Positions 10,825 to 37,062 of a DNA stretch of 64,000 nucleotides are shown piece after piece. Below the pieces are notes generated by a model that was given only the letters and a program-made list of their open reading frames with translations, was not told where the DNA came from and did not search any database. The number at the start of each line of letters is the position of its first letter. The stretch's first letter is position 1. A program made the translations under genes and the position numbers. Source of the stretch: Lamellibrachia columna (taxonomy: Eukaryota; Annelida; Polychaeta; Sabellida; Siboglinidae); assembly GCA_963662155.1 (NCBI GenBank), contig OY759271.1:33033333-33097332 (forward strand). The letters are read 5' to 3'.

Positions 10825-11204
10825 ATGAATTACAACGACTATTACGCGCGTCACAACGGGGTCACGGACTAGATAGTCTGTTCGGAGGTCTGCGGCGCAG
10901 CGCCATGCCACTCATCAAGAGAGGTGCAGTGGCTTTGGGAAAGGGAGCGTTGAAGACCGGCGTGCGCATCGCCGACGACGTCTTGTCCGGACAGAGCATA
11001 AAAAGTGCTGCCAAACGACGCGTCATGGATACCAGTAAGACTATGCTGCGTGATTTTTTTATACCTGGCGTGCGACCTCGTAAACGTATAAAACACACGT
11101 CTGCAAAGAAAGGAGGCATTACAGCGACGAGACAGCGCAAGAGACAGACGTTCAAGAAACGTGAAGCCGACTTATTCGACGACGACGATGGCTTTCGTAT
11201 ATAG
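10825..11204 (+). pseudogene. Basic virion-associated protein of Polinton 1, 5' deletion
   Basis: The C-terminal 99 codons from 10,905 are open and rich in Lys/Arg (KRGAVALGKGALKTG, RPRKRIKHTSAKKGG), ending in an acidic tail DDDDG. Compared with the intact 140-residue copy in Polinton 2 (36,638-37,060), about 40 bases are missing near 10,850-10,870, causing a shift and a TAG. The family recalls small DNA-binding core or cement proteins of adenovirus-like capsids; that role is inferred. The 3' end overlaps the major capsid start by 17 bases, as in copy 2. Confidence 0.7.
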
Positions 11205-12461
11205 ACAGTCGTGCGAGGGGGTCAAGAGCGAGCTGGATCTCTTTACCGTACCCCCGATTCAGAACAGCATCGTCGACAGTCGCATAGTGGAACATCAGCC
11301 CATGGCCTCTCTGGACTCGGGTGGACCGATAGAATTCCTGATACCTGGATCGGGAGACAATTACCTAGATCTCGCCGACACGATGCTACACGTGCAGGTG
11401 AAGGTGACGCGAGCCGACGGGGACGATCTCCTCGTGGCCCTTCCCGTGGGACCAGTGAATAACTGGCTGCATTCGCTGTTCAGTCAAGTCGACGTCTACC
11501 TGAACGATACGTTCGTGACCCCTTCGACCAACACGTACGCGTATCGTGCCTACATAGAGACGCTGCTGAGTTACGGCACCGATGCCAAGGACACGCAACT
11601 AACGGGTCAACTGTGGCACAAGGACACGGCCACTCGCATGGATGCCGTCTACATAGTCGACGGACCCACCGCTAAGGCAGGGTTCGTGGCTCGACGAGAG
11701 AACATCGTACGGAGTCGGGTCGTCGACATGATGGGTCGTCTACACGTGGATCTGTTTCTGCAAAATAAATTCCTGATCAATAGCGTCGATGTCAAGATAC
11801 GTCTGGTGCGCAATGGCTGGCGGAGTCAACACCGATTACAAGATCACCATCTTCAATGCCACCTTGTTCGCAAAGAAGGCCACCCTGAATCCGACCGTGC
11901 AGATGGCCCACATCAAGGCTCTCGAGAAGAGCACGGTCAAGTATCCGATGCGATCCGTCGACTGTAAAGTGTACTCCATTCCCGCGGGCGTTCGGTCGCA
12001 CACGCACGAGAACCTGTTCCTCGGCACCCTGCCGAAACGTCTGGTGCTGTGATGCATCGATAACGATGCGTACAATGGTGCGTACGACAAGAATCCGTTT
12101 CACGCCAAGAACAACGCCATCAACTTCGTCGCAGTGTACGTAGACGGTCGACAGATACCCTCCAAACCTTTTCAGCCGAATTTCGAAGACGACCTCTTCG
12201 TCAGGAGCTACACGAGCCTGTTCACCTCGACCGGCAAGACTGGCTCGCAGCGATTTCCGGCACAGCTACACCTTCTTCGGTTTTGACCTGACCCCTGATC
12301 AGTGCGATGGTCCCTGCTTCCATCTGGTACAAAAGGGCAACCTGCGCATAGAGCTGCATTTCCGTAACGCGCTGCCAACCACCGTGAACGTCATCGCCTA
12401 CTCCGAATTCGAGTCCGTGCTGGAAATCGACAAGAACCGCAACGTCATCTACGACTACTAA
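11188..12461 (+). pseudogene. Major capsid protein (double jelly-roll type) of Polinton 1, broken
   Basis: It would form the trimeric hexon-like capsomer. Recognisable parts are the SGGPIEFLIPGSG start, the WLHSLFSQVDVYLND segment and the C-terminal YTFFGFDLTPDQC segment just before LHFRNALPTTVNV. Against Polinton 2, this copy has a 20-base deletion at about 11,812, a TGA at about 12,050-12,052 (TGC in copy 2) and a 23-base loss at about 12,238. The stop TAA at 12,459 is one base from the protease ATG, the same tight spacing as in copy 2. The intact length would be close to 438 codons. Confidence 0.9.
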
Positions 12462-12462
12462 G

Positions 12463-12954
12463 ATGGACACCCTGCAGATCGCCAGACTACTGGCGATGGG
12501 CCCGCGCACCAGATCGATATTTCGCTGTGTCGTACCCAAAGACGGACTGCCTACGACGACGATGGACAGCGCCCTGCCTGCGGCCTTCGTGTGCAACACC
12601 GACGACGGTGACAAACCGGGCGAACATTGGATAGCGCTATACCTAGACGCCGACGGACGCGGCGATTACTTCTGCTCGTGCGGCCTGCCGCCACGACACG
12701 CTGCATTCCGCACCTTCATGAACGAACATTGTTCCGAGTGGACTCATAATAGCAAGAGACTTCAGAGTCCTCTTTCTAACGTTTGTGGACAATATTGCAT
12801 AGCTTATGTACTGTTTCGTTGTAACGGTTTTCCGACGAGAACTTTTATAAACCTGTTTGGCACCGATTTAGTAGCTAACGATTGCCGCGTGTTTGATTGG
12901 CTTAAACAGCTGCGACGAGGTAGACTGTATTATCGCACATCGTACATCGATTGA
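12463..12954 (+). CDS. Adenain-like cysteine protease of Polinton 1
   Basis: An open frame of 163 residues, the normal length. The family matures capsid proteins. His55 (GEHWIALY), Gln101 (KRLQSPL) and Cys108 (NVCGQYC) line up with the catalytic His, oxyanion Gln and nucleophile of adenovirus protease, including the Gln-Cys spacing of seven. The position where I expect Asp or Glu (residue 71, usually YFDSYG in Polintons) is Cys here (YFCSCG), and also in Polinton 2; Asp68 could substitute. The ATG follows the capsid stop by one base. The 3' part is duplicated as relics at 5834-6277. Confidence 0.92.
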   Translation: MDTLQIARLLAMGPRTRSIFRCVVPKDGLPTTTMDSALPAAFVCNTDDGDKPGEHWIALYLDADGRGDYFCSCGLPPRHAAFRTFMNEHCSEWTHNSKRLQSPLSNVCGQYCIAYVLFRCNGFPTRTFINLFGTDLVANDCRVFDWLKQLRRGRLYYRTSYID

Positions 12955-12955
12955 G

Positions 12956-13135
12956 CTTCTGGCGCGGTGAAGGCACCACCCCTAAGCTCGCGACCTCTGG
13001 CGTGATGGTAAACATTCGCAAGTCGCATCATCATCATCATCACCCTCGAGCCTCTGGCGAAGTGGAGACACTCCTAAGCTCGCAACCTCTGGCGTGATGG
13101 TCAACATCCGCAAGTCGCCTCATCTTCGTAGTTGT
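12956..13135 (+). repeat. Two-copy repeat of about 107 bp in the Polinton 1 3' flank
   Basis: Two units share GAGCYTCTGGCG, CTCCTAAGCTCGC and ACCTCTGGCGTGATGGT blocks and a CATCATCATC run. The same pair occurs inverted at about 34,675-34,860 in Polinton 2, so the duplication predates the split of the two copies. Confidence 0.8.
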
Positions 13136-13192
13136 AGTCTTAGCGATATTACACGCTACCCTCGTTGTATCATCATGCTGTTTGTGTTGTTC

Positions 13193-13198
13193 AATAAA
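13193..13198 (+). promoter_or_regulatory. Poly(A) signal of the Polinton 1 late transcript
   Basis: AATAAA lies 239 bases after the protease stop, followed by a GT-rich stretch (CGTGTTGTGTTCG). The same signal in the same context is found inverted at 34,597-34,602 in Polinton 2. Confidence 0.65.
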
Positions 13199-13324
13199 AT
13201 ACGTGTGCACTCGTACGATATCGTGTTGTGTTCGTTTCCTCGTTTCCTCATTAGCCCCTTTGATCCCTATTAACGATCCTGTTAATGACCACTGCTGCTG
13301 CTGCCGCTGCTGCTAATAGACCCT

Positions 13325-13815
13325 TCGATCCCTCCTGAAACCCCTCTCCGGCGACCGTATCACCCAGGAGAGCACTCCTTGGTGACCGTATCACCCAGGT
13401 TCACCTTAAACCTGCATGTCCTTTTAGGGTTAGGGTCAGGGTTAGTATTAGGGTTCACTACAGACGACAGAATTAGGGTTACTAAACCCAACCCTAACTG
13501 GCAATTGTATCAGCGCAAAAGGTCGGTAATCTTTGACCTTGTCCCGTAGCGCCCCCTGGTGATCGTATCAGCGCAAAACAAGATGGCAGCAAAACAAGAT
13601 GGCAGCCTCCATAGAGAGGTCACGTGATATGCAAATGAGGAGGTGTGACGTCATAGGTCACGTGACTGCTCTCGACCAATCAAAAGCTTACCCAAAGAGA
13701 TACATTGTTGCAAAATGAGGTGTGACGTCATAGGGCTCTCGACCAATCAGAACCGTCGACACAAAGTCACGTGACTGCTCTCGACCAATCAGAAGCTCAC
13801 CCAAAAGTGGGCGAT
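13325..13815 (-). repeat. Right terminal inverted repeat of Polinton 1
   Basis: Reverse complement of the window start, extending outward through two or three further units that each carry a CCAATC box, TGACGTCA and CACGTGAC. Two TTAGGG-like runs lie at about 13,427-13,500. A small palindrome, CCATTG-CTTAA-CAATGG (about 13,830), sits just outside. The outermost boundary is a judgement because neither a target-site duplication nor the left tip is visible. Confidence 0.85.
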
Positions 13816-13849
13816 ACACGGGGATTTCACCATTGCTTAACAATGGAAA

Positions 13850-14130
13850 ATCGTGACTTTGATCCTTCAAAAGTGCTCATATACTACTGGACTGTTCAAA
13901 ATACTATTTATATCATGTCTGTTCCATGTGGGCTGCTACGGGAATTATATACTAGTCGGGCTTGGGTACTCGTCAATGTATAAATACCGCATAAATTGCG
14001 ATAAGTTGTTCGAATACAAAACGTATAAATTGTGAATATACATACAATACGAATTTGGAGATTGTGGGAGTCATGGGAGCGGAACTAATAACTTAATAAC
14101 AGACTCTCACTAACCGCTTTACATGTTTCT
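13850..14130. repeat. Segmental duplicate of flanking DNA of the 60-62 kb gene
   Basis: Bases about 13,875-13,970 match about 61,280-61,420 (GCTGCTAYGGGAATTA...YTAGTC, then GGCTTGG), and about 13,978-14,125 match about 62,440-62,588 (ATACAAAAC...TGTAAATTGTG region). The order is kept but the spacing differs. This is DNA surrounding the secreted-protein gene family, with no coding exon recognised here. Confidence 0.75.
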
Positions 14131-14234
14131 TCTTCCATTAAACGGCCAACATCATTATGTTGATGATTCTGTCGTTCGGCGCCTCTCACGTGCCGGGAAT
14201 TGGTGGGTTAGAGATAGAGACCACCACTCTGAGT

Positions 14235-14515
14235 CCACAACAGGTTAAACATTTACCCCCTGTGTGGGATCTTTTACTTCCCCTGGCATAGACACCAGGT
14301 AGAAGGGACCAACGGCTTTTAGTGTCTCTTCCGAAAGACACGAGCAAAGTGGGGTGAACAAATTTGCCCAGGTTTTGAAACGGCAGCAGGTGGTTTTGAA
14401 CCCCGGTCCCTTCGACCGAAAAGTCCGACGCTCTGCCACAGGTGGTTTTGAACCCCGGTCCCCTCGACCGAAAGTCCGACGCTTATTCAGTGATATAGGG
14501 AAGGATGGCCGATAT
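14235..14515 (-). mobile_element. tRNA-related SINE
   Basis: Read on the minus strand the block contains GGTTCAAAACC, a good tRNA B-box, twice in tandem (about 14,390-14,403 and 14,439-14,453), next to a repeated GTCGGACTTTCGGTCGA segment. It then has an AAAGACACTAAAAGCC region and ends near GTAAAAGATCCC, a motif I associate with widespread metazoan SINE cores. No target-site duplication was identified. Confidence 0.55.
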
Positions 14516-14840
14516 TGGACCACCTAAGCATCTTGACCCATTGCACCACGGTGGATTGAGAGATTTAGGTGGAAACTATTCTAAACTAAAGGTAGTCACC
14601 CACGGTATCCACATGTCACACCAAAGTGATCTACGTTCGGGCGTTTCTGATCAGACTCAAAAAACAAGAAAAGGTCACATCGGTCCAATATATGTCACGG
14701 TTCTGTATACTGGACCATCCCGGAATCAATGTTGAACCATGTCGCATTCACTGATAATTCGTCCATTTCCTATGAATTGGACAGTACACGCTATATAGGT
14801 TCATATGACGTACCACTTTGGCTCGCAGATTTGACCGTAA
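14516..14840. other. Intergenic sequence, no gene recognised
   Basis: Short frames only, without domain or splice logic. Confidence 0.4.
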
Positions 14841-15166
14841 GTCAATCGTACTCATGGTCACCGGATTTGATGTTAGGGTTAGCTCCAGTCACCAGGGGCG
14901 CTGATATAGTCGCCAGGGGGCGTTGCATGTACCAGATCCGGGGGTGCAGGGGGGCGCGCGCGGCAGGTAATACACCTTTTTCCGCGTAATACACCTTTTT
15001 CCTGTAACCGCGCGCCCTCCTGCACCCCCGGATCTGGTACATGCAGCACCCCTTGCGACTGTATCAGCGCCCCCTGGTGATGGGAGCTAATCCTAACCTC
15101 TGCAGCGCCCTCTGGCGACTGGAGCTAACCCTAACATCAAATCCGGTGACCATGAGTACGATTGAC
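14841..15166. repeat. Long foldback (inverted repeat) related to Polinton ends
   Basis: The left arm, about 14,841-14,967, is the reverse complement of about 15,001-15,166, with one roughly 30-base insertion in the right arm. The arms are very GC-rich in the centre and include a GATCCGGGGGTGCAGG block. The loop holds a direct duplication of TAATACACCTTTTTC. The arms contain CACCAGGGGCGCTGATA-type motifs and TTAGGGTTAG, both also found in the Polinton terminal repeats. It could be a foldback transposon or a rearranged Polinton end. Confidence 0.8.
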
Positions 15167-16977
<1,811 letters not shown>

Positions 16978-17112
16978 GTCCGGCCGGACCGACTTTGGTC
17001 GTCAAAACTGGTCCGGCCGGACCGGCTTTGGCCGGCCAAAACTGGTCCGTCCACCCGGACTAGTTTTATCCAGGCCTGACCAGTTTTGGTGGCCAAAACA
17101 GGTCCGGATGGA
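16978..17112. repeat. GC-rich palindromic repeat (GGTCCGGCCGGACC type)
   Basis: Four diverged units of about 35 bp, each with a TGGTCCGGCCGGACC-like palindrome and GGCCAAAAC. It stands out sharply in AT-rich surroundings, directly before the LINE fragment. Confidence 0.75.
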
Positions 17113-17118
17113 CCCATT

Positions 17119-17493
17119 TTAGCATGACAGAAGCATCTTGCATGCTAGCGTGTTCCTGTGGATGACGCCGGCACCACCACCGCGTCCCACAGCACGAGTA
17201 ACGTTTATGAACGTGTAACCACTGGGCGTCAGTTCGGCGAGTAACGGCTTGTCGCTGTTCTTTTTCAGCCATGTTTCCGTTATGGTTAATATATCAATGT
17301 CGTGGTCAGTCACGAATTCATTGATGGCTGAATTTCTCACAGATCGAGCATTAAGGACAGCGACCGAGAGAGTGTTCTTTGATTTGCTCATATGATTGTA
17401 TGTGGAAACGTGAACTTCGTTACACGGGTCACTACGGCAAGGTGATTTGCACATTGTTCTGCGTTTTGTAATGCACCATAAAATGAAGGTCAA
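17119..17493 (-). pseudogene. LINE endonuclease fragment
   Basis: A 124-codon frame with the start of a non-LTR retrotransposon apurinic-like endonuclease: LNARSVRN, then DIDILTITETWLKK and GRGGGAGVIHR. No reverse transcriptase follows, so it is a truncated piece. It differs from the endonuclease of the LINE at 44.3-48.3 kb and belongs to another family. It lies downstream of the 17.7 kb gene on the same strand and may mark the limit of the duplicated 3' flank shared with the 60 kb gene. Confidence 0.75.
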
Positions 17494-17679
17494 CCATATA
17501 CGAATATGTCATATGTGTGATTGATACAACATTCCATTTTACGTTTGCACAATTGACCAAGGTCTAAATAAAAAAAAAATGGTTTGCGTAAAATTACAAG
17601 CGCCCTGATAATTAACGAAAACAACACTACAGTAAGTGCAGTTAAATTGCTCATTAAGCTACGTTGTCATTCTGACGGT

Positions 17680-17711
17680 GAGTCGTATCTGATATATTGC
17701 GGATACGACTC
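17680..17711 (-). promoter_or_regulatory. Conserved 3' hairpin after the secreted-protein stop codon (copy 1)
   Basis: A perfect 10-bp stem (GAGTCGTATC / GATACGACTC) with a 12-base loop, beginning 21 bases after the stop codon. The identical stem and nearly identical loop occur in the same place in the second gene copy (60,408-60,439). It lies in the likely 3' UTR; function unknown. Confidence 0.7.
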
Positions 17712-17732
17712 AGCGTGAGTGCTTTTTCTGCT

Positions 17733-33202
<15,470 letters not shown>

Positions 33203-33495
33203 AGTGTCTTCAACGCAGATTTGCCTCTTGTGAAACTGCGAATGACATGAAAATCGTGTCGTGCTCCTCACTAACTACCTGCCCCGGCAACACAAGAGGT
33301 CGAATGGCAATCATAACGTCTCGCTGACTGTTGAAAGGTGAACCAATTAGAGCGTGACAGTGTAATAAAGCTGGGGGCGCACTGCTACATGTTCGTTTTT
33401 GAATGGCACAACTGCACACAAAGGTTTCTGTATCATGATTTAAAGATTATAGCCGTACACGCTAGTCTGGACCACACACTGTGCCACATTTGTTG
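33203..33495. other. Upstream region of gene copy 1, squeezed against Polinton 2
   Basis: No TATA box recognised. The Polinton end begins about 300 bases before the start codon, so the promoter is either within this interval or provided by the element's terminal repeat. Confidence 0.4.
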
Positions 33496-33519
33496 AATGA
33501 GCGCACGTCAATATTCTCG

Positions 33520-34470
33520 CCAGGGGCGCTACGAGTCAAGTGTGTCGACGGTTCTGATTGGTCGAGAGCAGTCGCGTGACCCTTTTGCGGTCATACTGTT
33601 GGTGATCTCTCTATGGAGGCTGCCATCTTGTTTTGGTGCCATGTTGTTTTGCGATGATACGGTCACCAGGAGGCGCTGCTACGGGTCAATTGTGCAGTCA
33701 CGTGACTTATGACGTCACAGCTCTTCATTTGTATATCACGTGACCTCTCTATGGAGGCTGTCATCTTGTTTTGCTGCCATGTTGTTTTGCGATGATACAG
33801 TCACCAGAGGGCGCTGCTACAAGTCAATTGTGTCGACGGTTCTGATTGACCAAGAGTAGTCACGTGTGACATATGACGTCACACCTTCTTTTGCTTCACC
33901 CTTTTGCGGTCATACTGTTGGTGAACGCTCTATGGAGGCTGCCATGTTGTTTTGCTGCCATGTTGTTTTGCGATGATACGATTACCAGACGGCCCTGCGG
34001 GGCAAGGTCGAAGATCAAAGATCACCGATCTTTTGTACTTATACGATTGCCAGTTAGGGTTAGGGTTAGTAACCCTAATTCTGTCGTCTGTAGTGAACCC
34101 TAATACGAACCCTGTCGACGGTTCTGATGAGTCGAGAGGCGTCACGTGACTTACGACGTCACAGTTCCTCATTTGCATATCACGTGACCTCTCTATGGAG
34201 GCTGCCATCTTGTTTTGCTGCCATGTTGTTTTGCGATGATACGATTACCAGACGGCGCTGCGGGGCAAGGTCAAAGATCAAATATCACCGACCTTTTGTA
34301 CTTATACGATTGCCAGTTAGGGTTAGTAAACCTAATTCTGACGTCTGTAGTGAACCCTGACCCTAACCCTAAAAGGACATGCAGGTTTCAGATGAACTTG
34401 GGTGATACGGTCACCAAAAGGCGCTCTCCTGGGTGATACGAATGTCGGAGAGGGGTTTCGGGAGGGAACG
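33520..34470 (+). repeat. Terminal repeat of Polinton 2, built of about 285-bp tandem units
   Basis: GTCGACGGTTCTGAT recurs at about 33,543, 33,833 and 34,117, giving a period of about 285-290 bp; CTATGGAGGCTG recurs at about 33,611, 33,757, 33,931 and 34,194. Units carry GATTGG (CCAAT), TGACGTCA-like, CACGTGAC, octamer-like and CACCAGRGGGCGC motifs. TTAGGG runs lie at about 34,056-34,075 and 34,317-34,372. It matches the right end of Polinton 1. Confidence 0.88.
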
Positions 34471-34856
34471 AAGGGTCTGTTAGCAGCAGCGACGGCAGCA
34501 GCAGTGGTCATTAACAGGGTCGTTAATAGGGTTCGAAGAGGCTAACGAGGAAACAAAAAACGAACACAACACGATATCGTACGAGTGCACACGTATTTTA
34601 TTGAACGACACAAACAGCATGACGATACAACGAGGGTAGCATGTAATATCGCTAAGACGACAACTATGAATGATGATGATGATGAGACGACTTACGGATG
34701 TTTACCATCACGCCAGAGGTCGCGAGCTTACGAGTGTTTCCACCGCGCCAGAGGCTCGAGGGTGATTATGATGATGACGATGATGAGACGACTTACGGAT
34801 GTTTACCATCACGCAAGAGGTCGCGAACTTACGAGTGTCTCCACCGCGCCAGAGGC
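34471..34856 (-). repeat. Polinton 2 3' flank: GCAGCA run, poly(A) signal and two-copy 107-bp repeat
   Basis: The mirror of 12,956-13,320 in copy 1. The poly(A) signal (AATAAA on the minus strand) is at 34,597-34,602, and the tandem pair at about 34,675-34,856 contains GATGATGATG runs. Confidence 0.8.
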
Positions 34857-35348
34857 TCAATCGATGTACGATGTGCGATAGTACAGTCTACCTCGACGCA
34901 ACTGTTTAACCCAATCAAACACGCGGCAATCGTTAGCTACTAAATCGGTACCGAACAGGTTGATAAAAGTTCTCGACGGAAAACCGTTACAACGAAACAA
35001 TACATAAGCTATGCAATATTGTCCACAAACGTTAGAAAGAGGACTTTGAAGTCTCTTGCTATTACGAGTCCACTCGGAACAATGTTCGTTCATGAAGGTG
35101 CGGAACGCAGCGTGTCGTGGCGGTAGACCGTACGAGCAGAAGTAATCGCCGCGTCCGTCGGCGTCTAGGTACAGCGCTATCCAATTTTCGCCCGGTTCGT
35201 CACCGTCGTCGGTGTTGCACACGAAGGCCGCAGGTAGGACGCCATCCATCGTCGTCGTAGACAATCCGTCTTTGGGTACGACACCGCGAAATATCGATGT
35301 GGTGCGCGGGTCCATCGCCAGTAGTCTGTCGATCTGCAGAGTGTCCAT
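34857..35348 (-). CDS. Adenain-like protease of Polinton 2, catalytic His replaced
   Basis: An open frame of 163 residues, collinear with the copy at 12,463. The nucleophile Cys108 (NVCGQYC) and Gln101 are kept, but the catalytic His55 is Asn (GENWIALY), which should abolish activity in this family. Position 71 is Cys (YFCSYG), as in copy 1. Since the frame is otherwise undamaged, this is a missense-inactivated gene. Its ATG is one base after the capsid stop. Confidence 0.9.
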   Translation of the reverse strand: MDTLQIDRLLAMDPRTTSIFRGVVPKDGLSTTTMDGVLPAAFVCNTDDGDEPGENWIALYLDADGRGDYFCSYGLPPRHAAFRTFMNEHCSEWTRNSKRLQSPLSNVCGQYCIAYVLFRCNGFPSRTFINLFGTDLVANDCRVFDWVKQLRRGRLYYRTSYID

Positions 35349-35349
35349 C

Positions 35350-36654
35350 TCAGTAGTCGTAGATGACGTTGCGGTTCTTGTCGATTTCCAGCACGGACTC
35401 GAATTCGGCGTAGGCGACGACGTTCACGGTGGTCGGCAGCGCGTTACGGAAATGCAGCTCTATGCGTAGGTTACCCTTTTGTACCAGATGGAAGCAGGGA
35501 CCATCGCACTGATCAGGGGTCAGGTCAAAACCGAAGAAGGTGTAGCCGTGTCGGAAGTCGCTGCGAGTCAGACCGTTCCCCTCGTCCTGCCAAATCTTGC
35601 CGGTCGAGGTGAACAGACTCGTGTAGCTCCTGACGAAGAGGTCGTCTTCGAAATTGGGCTGGAAAGGTTTGGAGGGTATCTGTCGTCCGTCCACGTACAC
35701 TGCGAGGAAGTTAATGTCGTTGTTCTTGGCGTGAAACGGATTCTTGTCGAACGCACCGTTCTACGCATCGTTATCGATGCAGCACAGCACCAGACGTTTC
35801 GGCAGGATGCCGAGGAACAGGTTCTCGTGCGTGTGCGACCGAGCACCCGCGGGAATGGAGTACACCTTACAGTCGACGGATCGCATCGGATACTTCTCGA
35901 GAGCCTTGATGTGAGCCATCTGCACGGTCGGATTCAGAGTGGCCTTCTTTGCGAACAAGGTGGCATTGACGATGGAGATCTTGTAATCGGGGTTGACTCC
36001 ACCAGCCATGAGTGCAAACGCAGGCTTACTGCGCACCAGACGTATCTTGACATCGACGCCGTTGATCAGGAATTTATCTTGCAGAAACATATCCACGTGT
36101 AGATGACCCATCATGTCGACGATCCGACTCCGTACGATGTTCGCTCGTCGAGCCACGAACCCTGCGTTAGCCGCGGGTCCGTCGTCTATCTCGACGGCAT
36201 CCATGCGAGTGGCCGTGTCCTTGTGCCACAGTTGACCCGTTAGCTAAGTGTCTTTGGCATCGGTGCCGTAACTCAGCAGCGTCTCTATGTAGGCACGATA
36301 CGCGTACGTGTTGGTCGAAGGGGTCACGAGCGTACCGTTCAGGTAGACGTCGACTTGACTGAACAGCGAATGCAGCTAGTTATTCACTGGTCCCACGGGA
36401 AGGGCCAAGAGGAGATCGTCCCCGTCGGCTCGCGTCACCTTCACCTGCACGTGTAGCATCGTGTTGGCGAGATCTAGGTAATCGTCTCCCGATCCGGGTA
36501 TCAGGAATTCTATCGGTCCACCCGAGTCCAGAGAAGCCATGGGCTGATGTTCTACTACGCGACTGTCGACGATGCTGTTCTGAGTCGGGGGTACGGTAAA
36601 GAGATCCAATTCGCTCTTGACCCCCTCGCACGACTCTCTATGTACGAAAGCCAT
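35350..36654 (-). pseudogene. Major capsid protein of Polinton 2, three nonsense codons
   Basis: Collinear with 11,188-12,461. In-frame TAG codons occur at 36,376-36,378 (Trp codon in copy 1), 36,244-36,246 (Gln in copy 1) and 35,761-35,763 (Tyr in copy 1). A 12-base in-frame loss (codons for Ser-Thr-Val-Lys in copy 1) lies near 35,900. The frame is otherwise conserved, without the two frameshifting deletions of copy 1. Confidence 0.9.
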
Positions 36655-37060
36655 CGTCGTCGTCGTCGAATATGTCGGCTTCACGTTTCTTGAACGTCTG
36701 TCTCTTGCGGTGTTTCGTCGCTGTAATGCCTCCTTTCTTTGCAGACGTGTGTTTTATACGTTTACGAGGTCGCACGCCTGGTATCAAAAGATCACGCAGC
36801 ATAGTCTTGCCGGTATCCGTGACGCGTCGTTTGGTAGCACGTTTTATGCTCTGTCCAGACAAGACGTCGTCGGCGATGCGCACGCCGGTCTTCAACGCTC
36901 CCTTTCCCAAAGCCACTGCACCTCTCTTGATGAGTGGCATGGCGCTGCGCAGCAGACCTCCGAACAGACTACCTAGTCCGTGACCCCGTTGGTACGGGGC
37001 ACCGGCGAAGTAGGGTAGAGCACCACACGTCTGACGCGCGTAATAGTCTTTGTAATTCAT
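36638..37060 (-). CDS. Basic virion-associated protein of Polinton 2, intact
   Basis: 140 residues. A Tyr/Gly-rich start (MNYKDYYARQ, YFAGAPYQRGHGLGSLFGG), a middle amphipathic segment (SAMPLIKRGAVALGKGAL), Lys/Arg-rich clusters (RPRKRIKHTSAKKGG) and an acidic DDDDD tail. It overlaps the capsid start by 17 bases. Composition fits a DNA-associated or internal capsid protein. This is the best preserved structural gene of the two elements. Confidence 0.75.
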   Translation of the reverse strand: MNYKDYYARQTCGALPYFAGAPYQRGHGLGSLFGGLLRSAMPLIKRGAVALGKGALKTGVRIADDVLSGQSIKRATKRRVTDTGKTMLRDLLIPGVRPRKRIKHTSAKKGGITATKHRKRQTFKKREADIFDDDDDGFRT

Positions 37061-37062
37061 CT

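Noticed and set aside
34056..34372. Interstitial telomere from a chromosome fusion
   Set aside because: The TTAGGG runs are two or three units long and recur at the same place in related Polinton ends, so they belong to the element.
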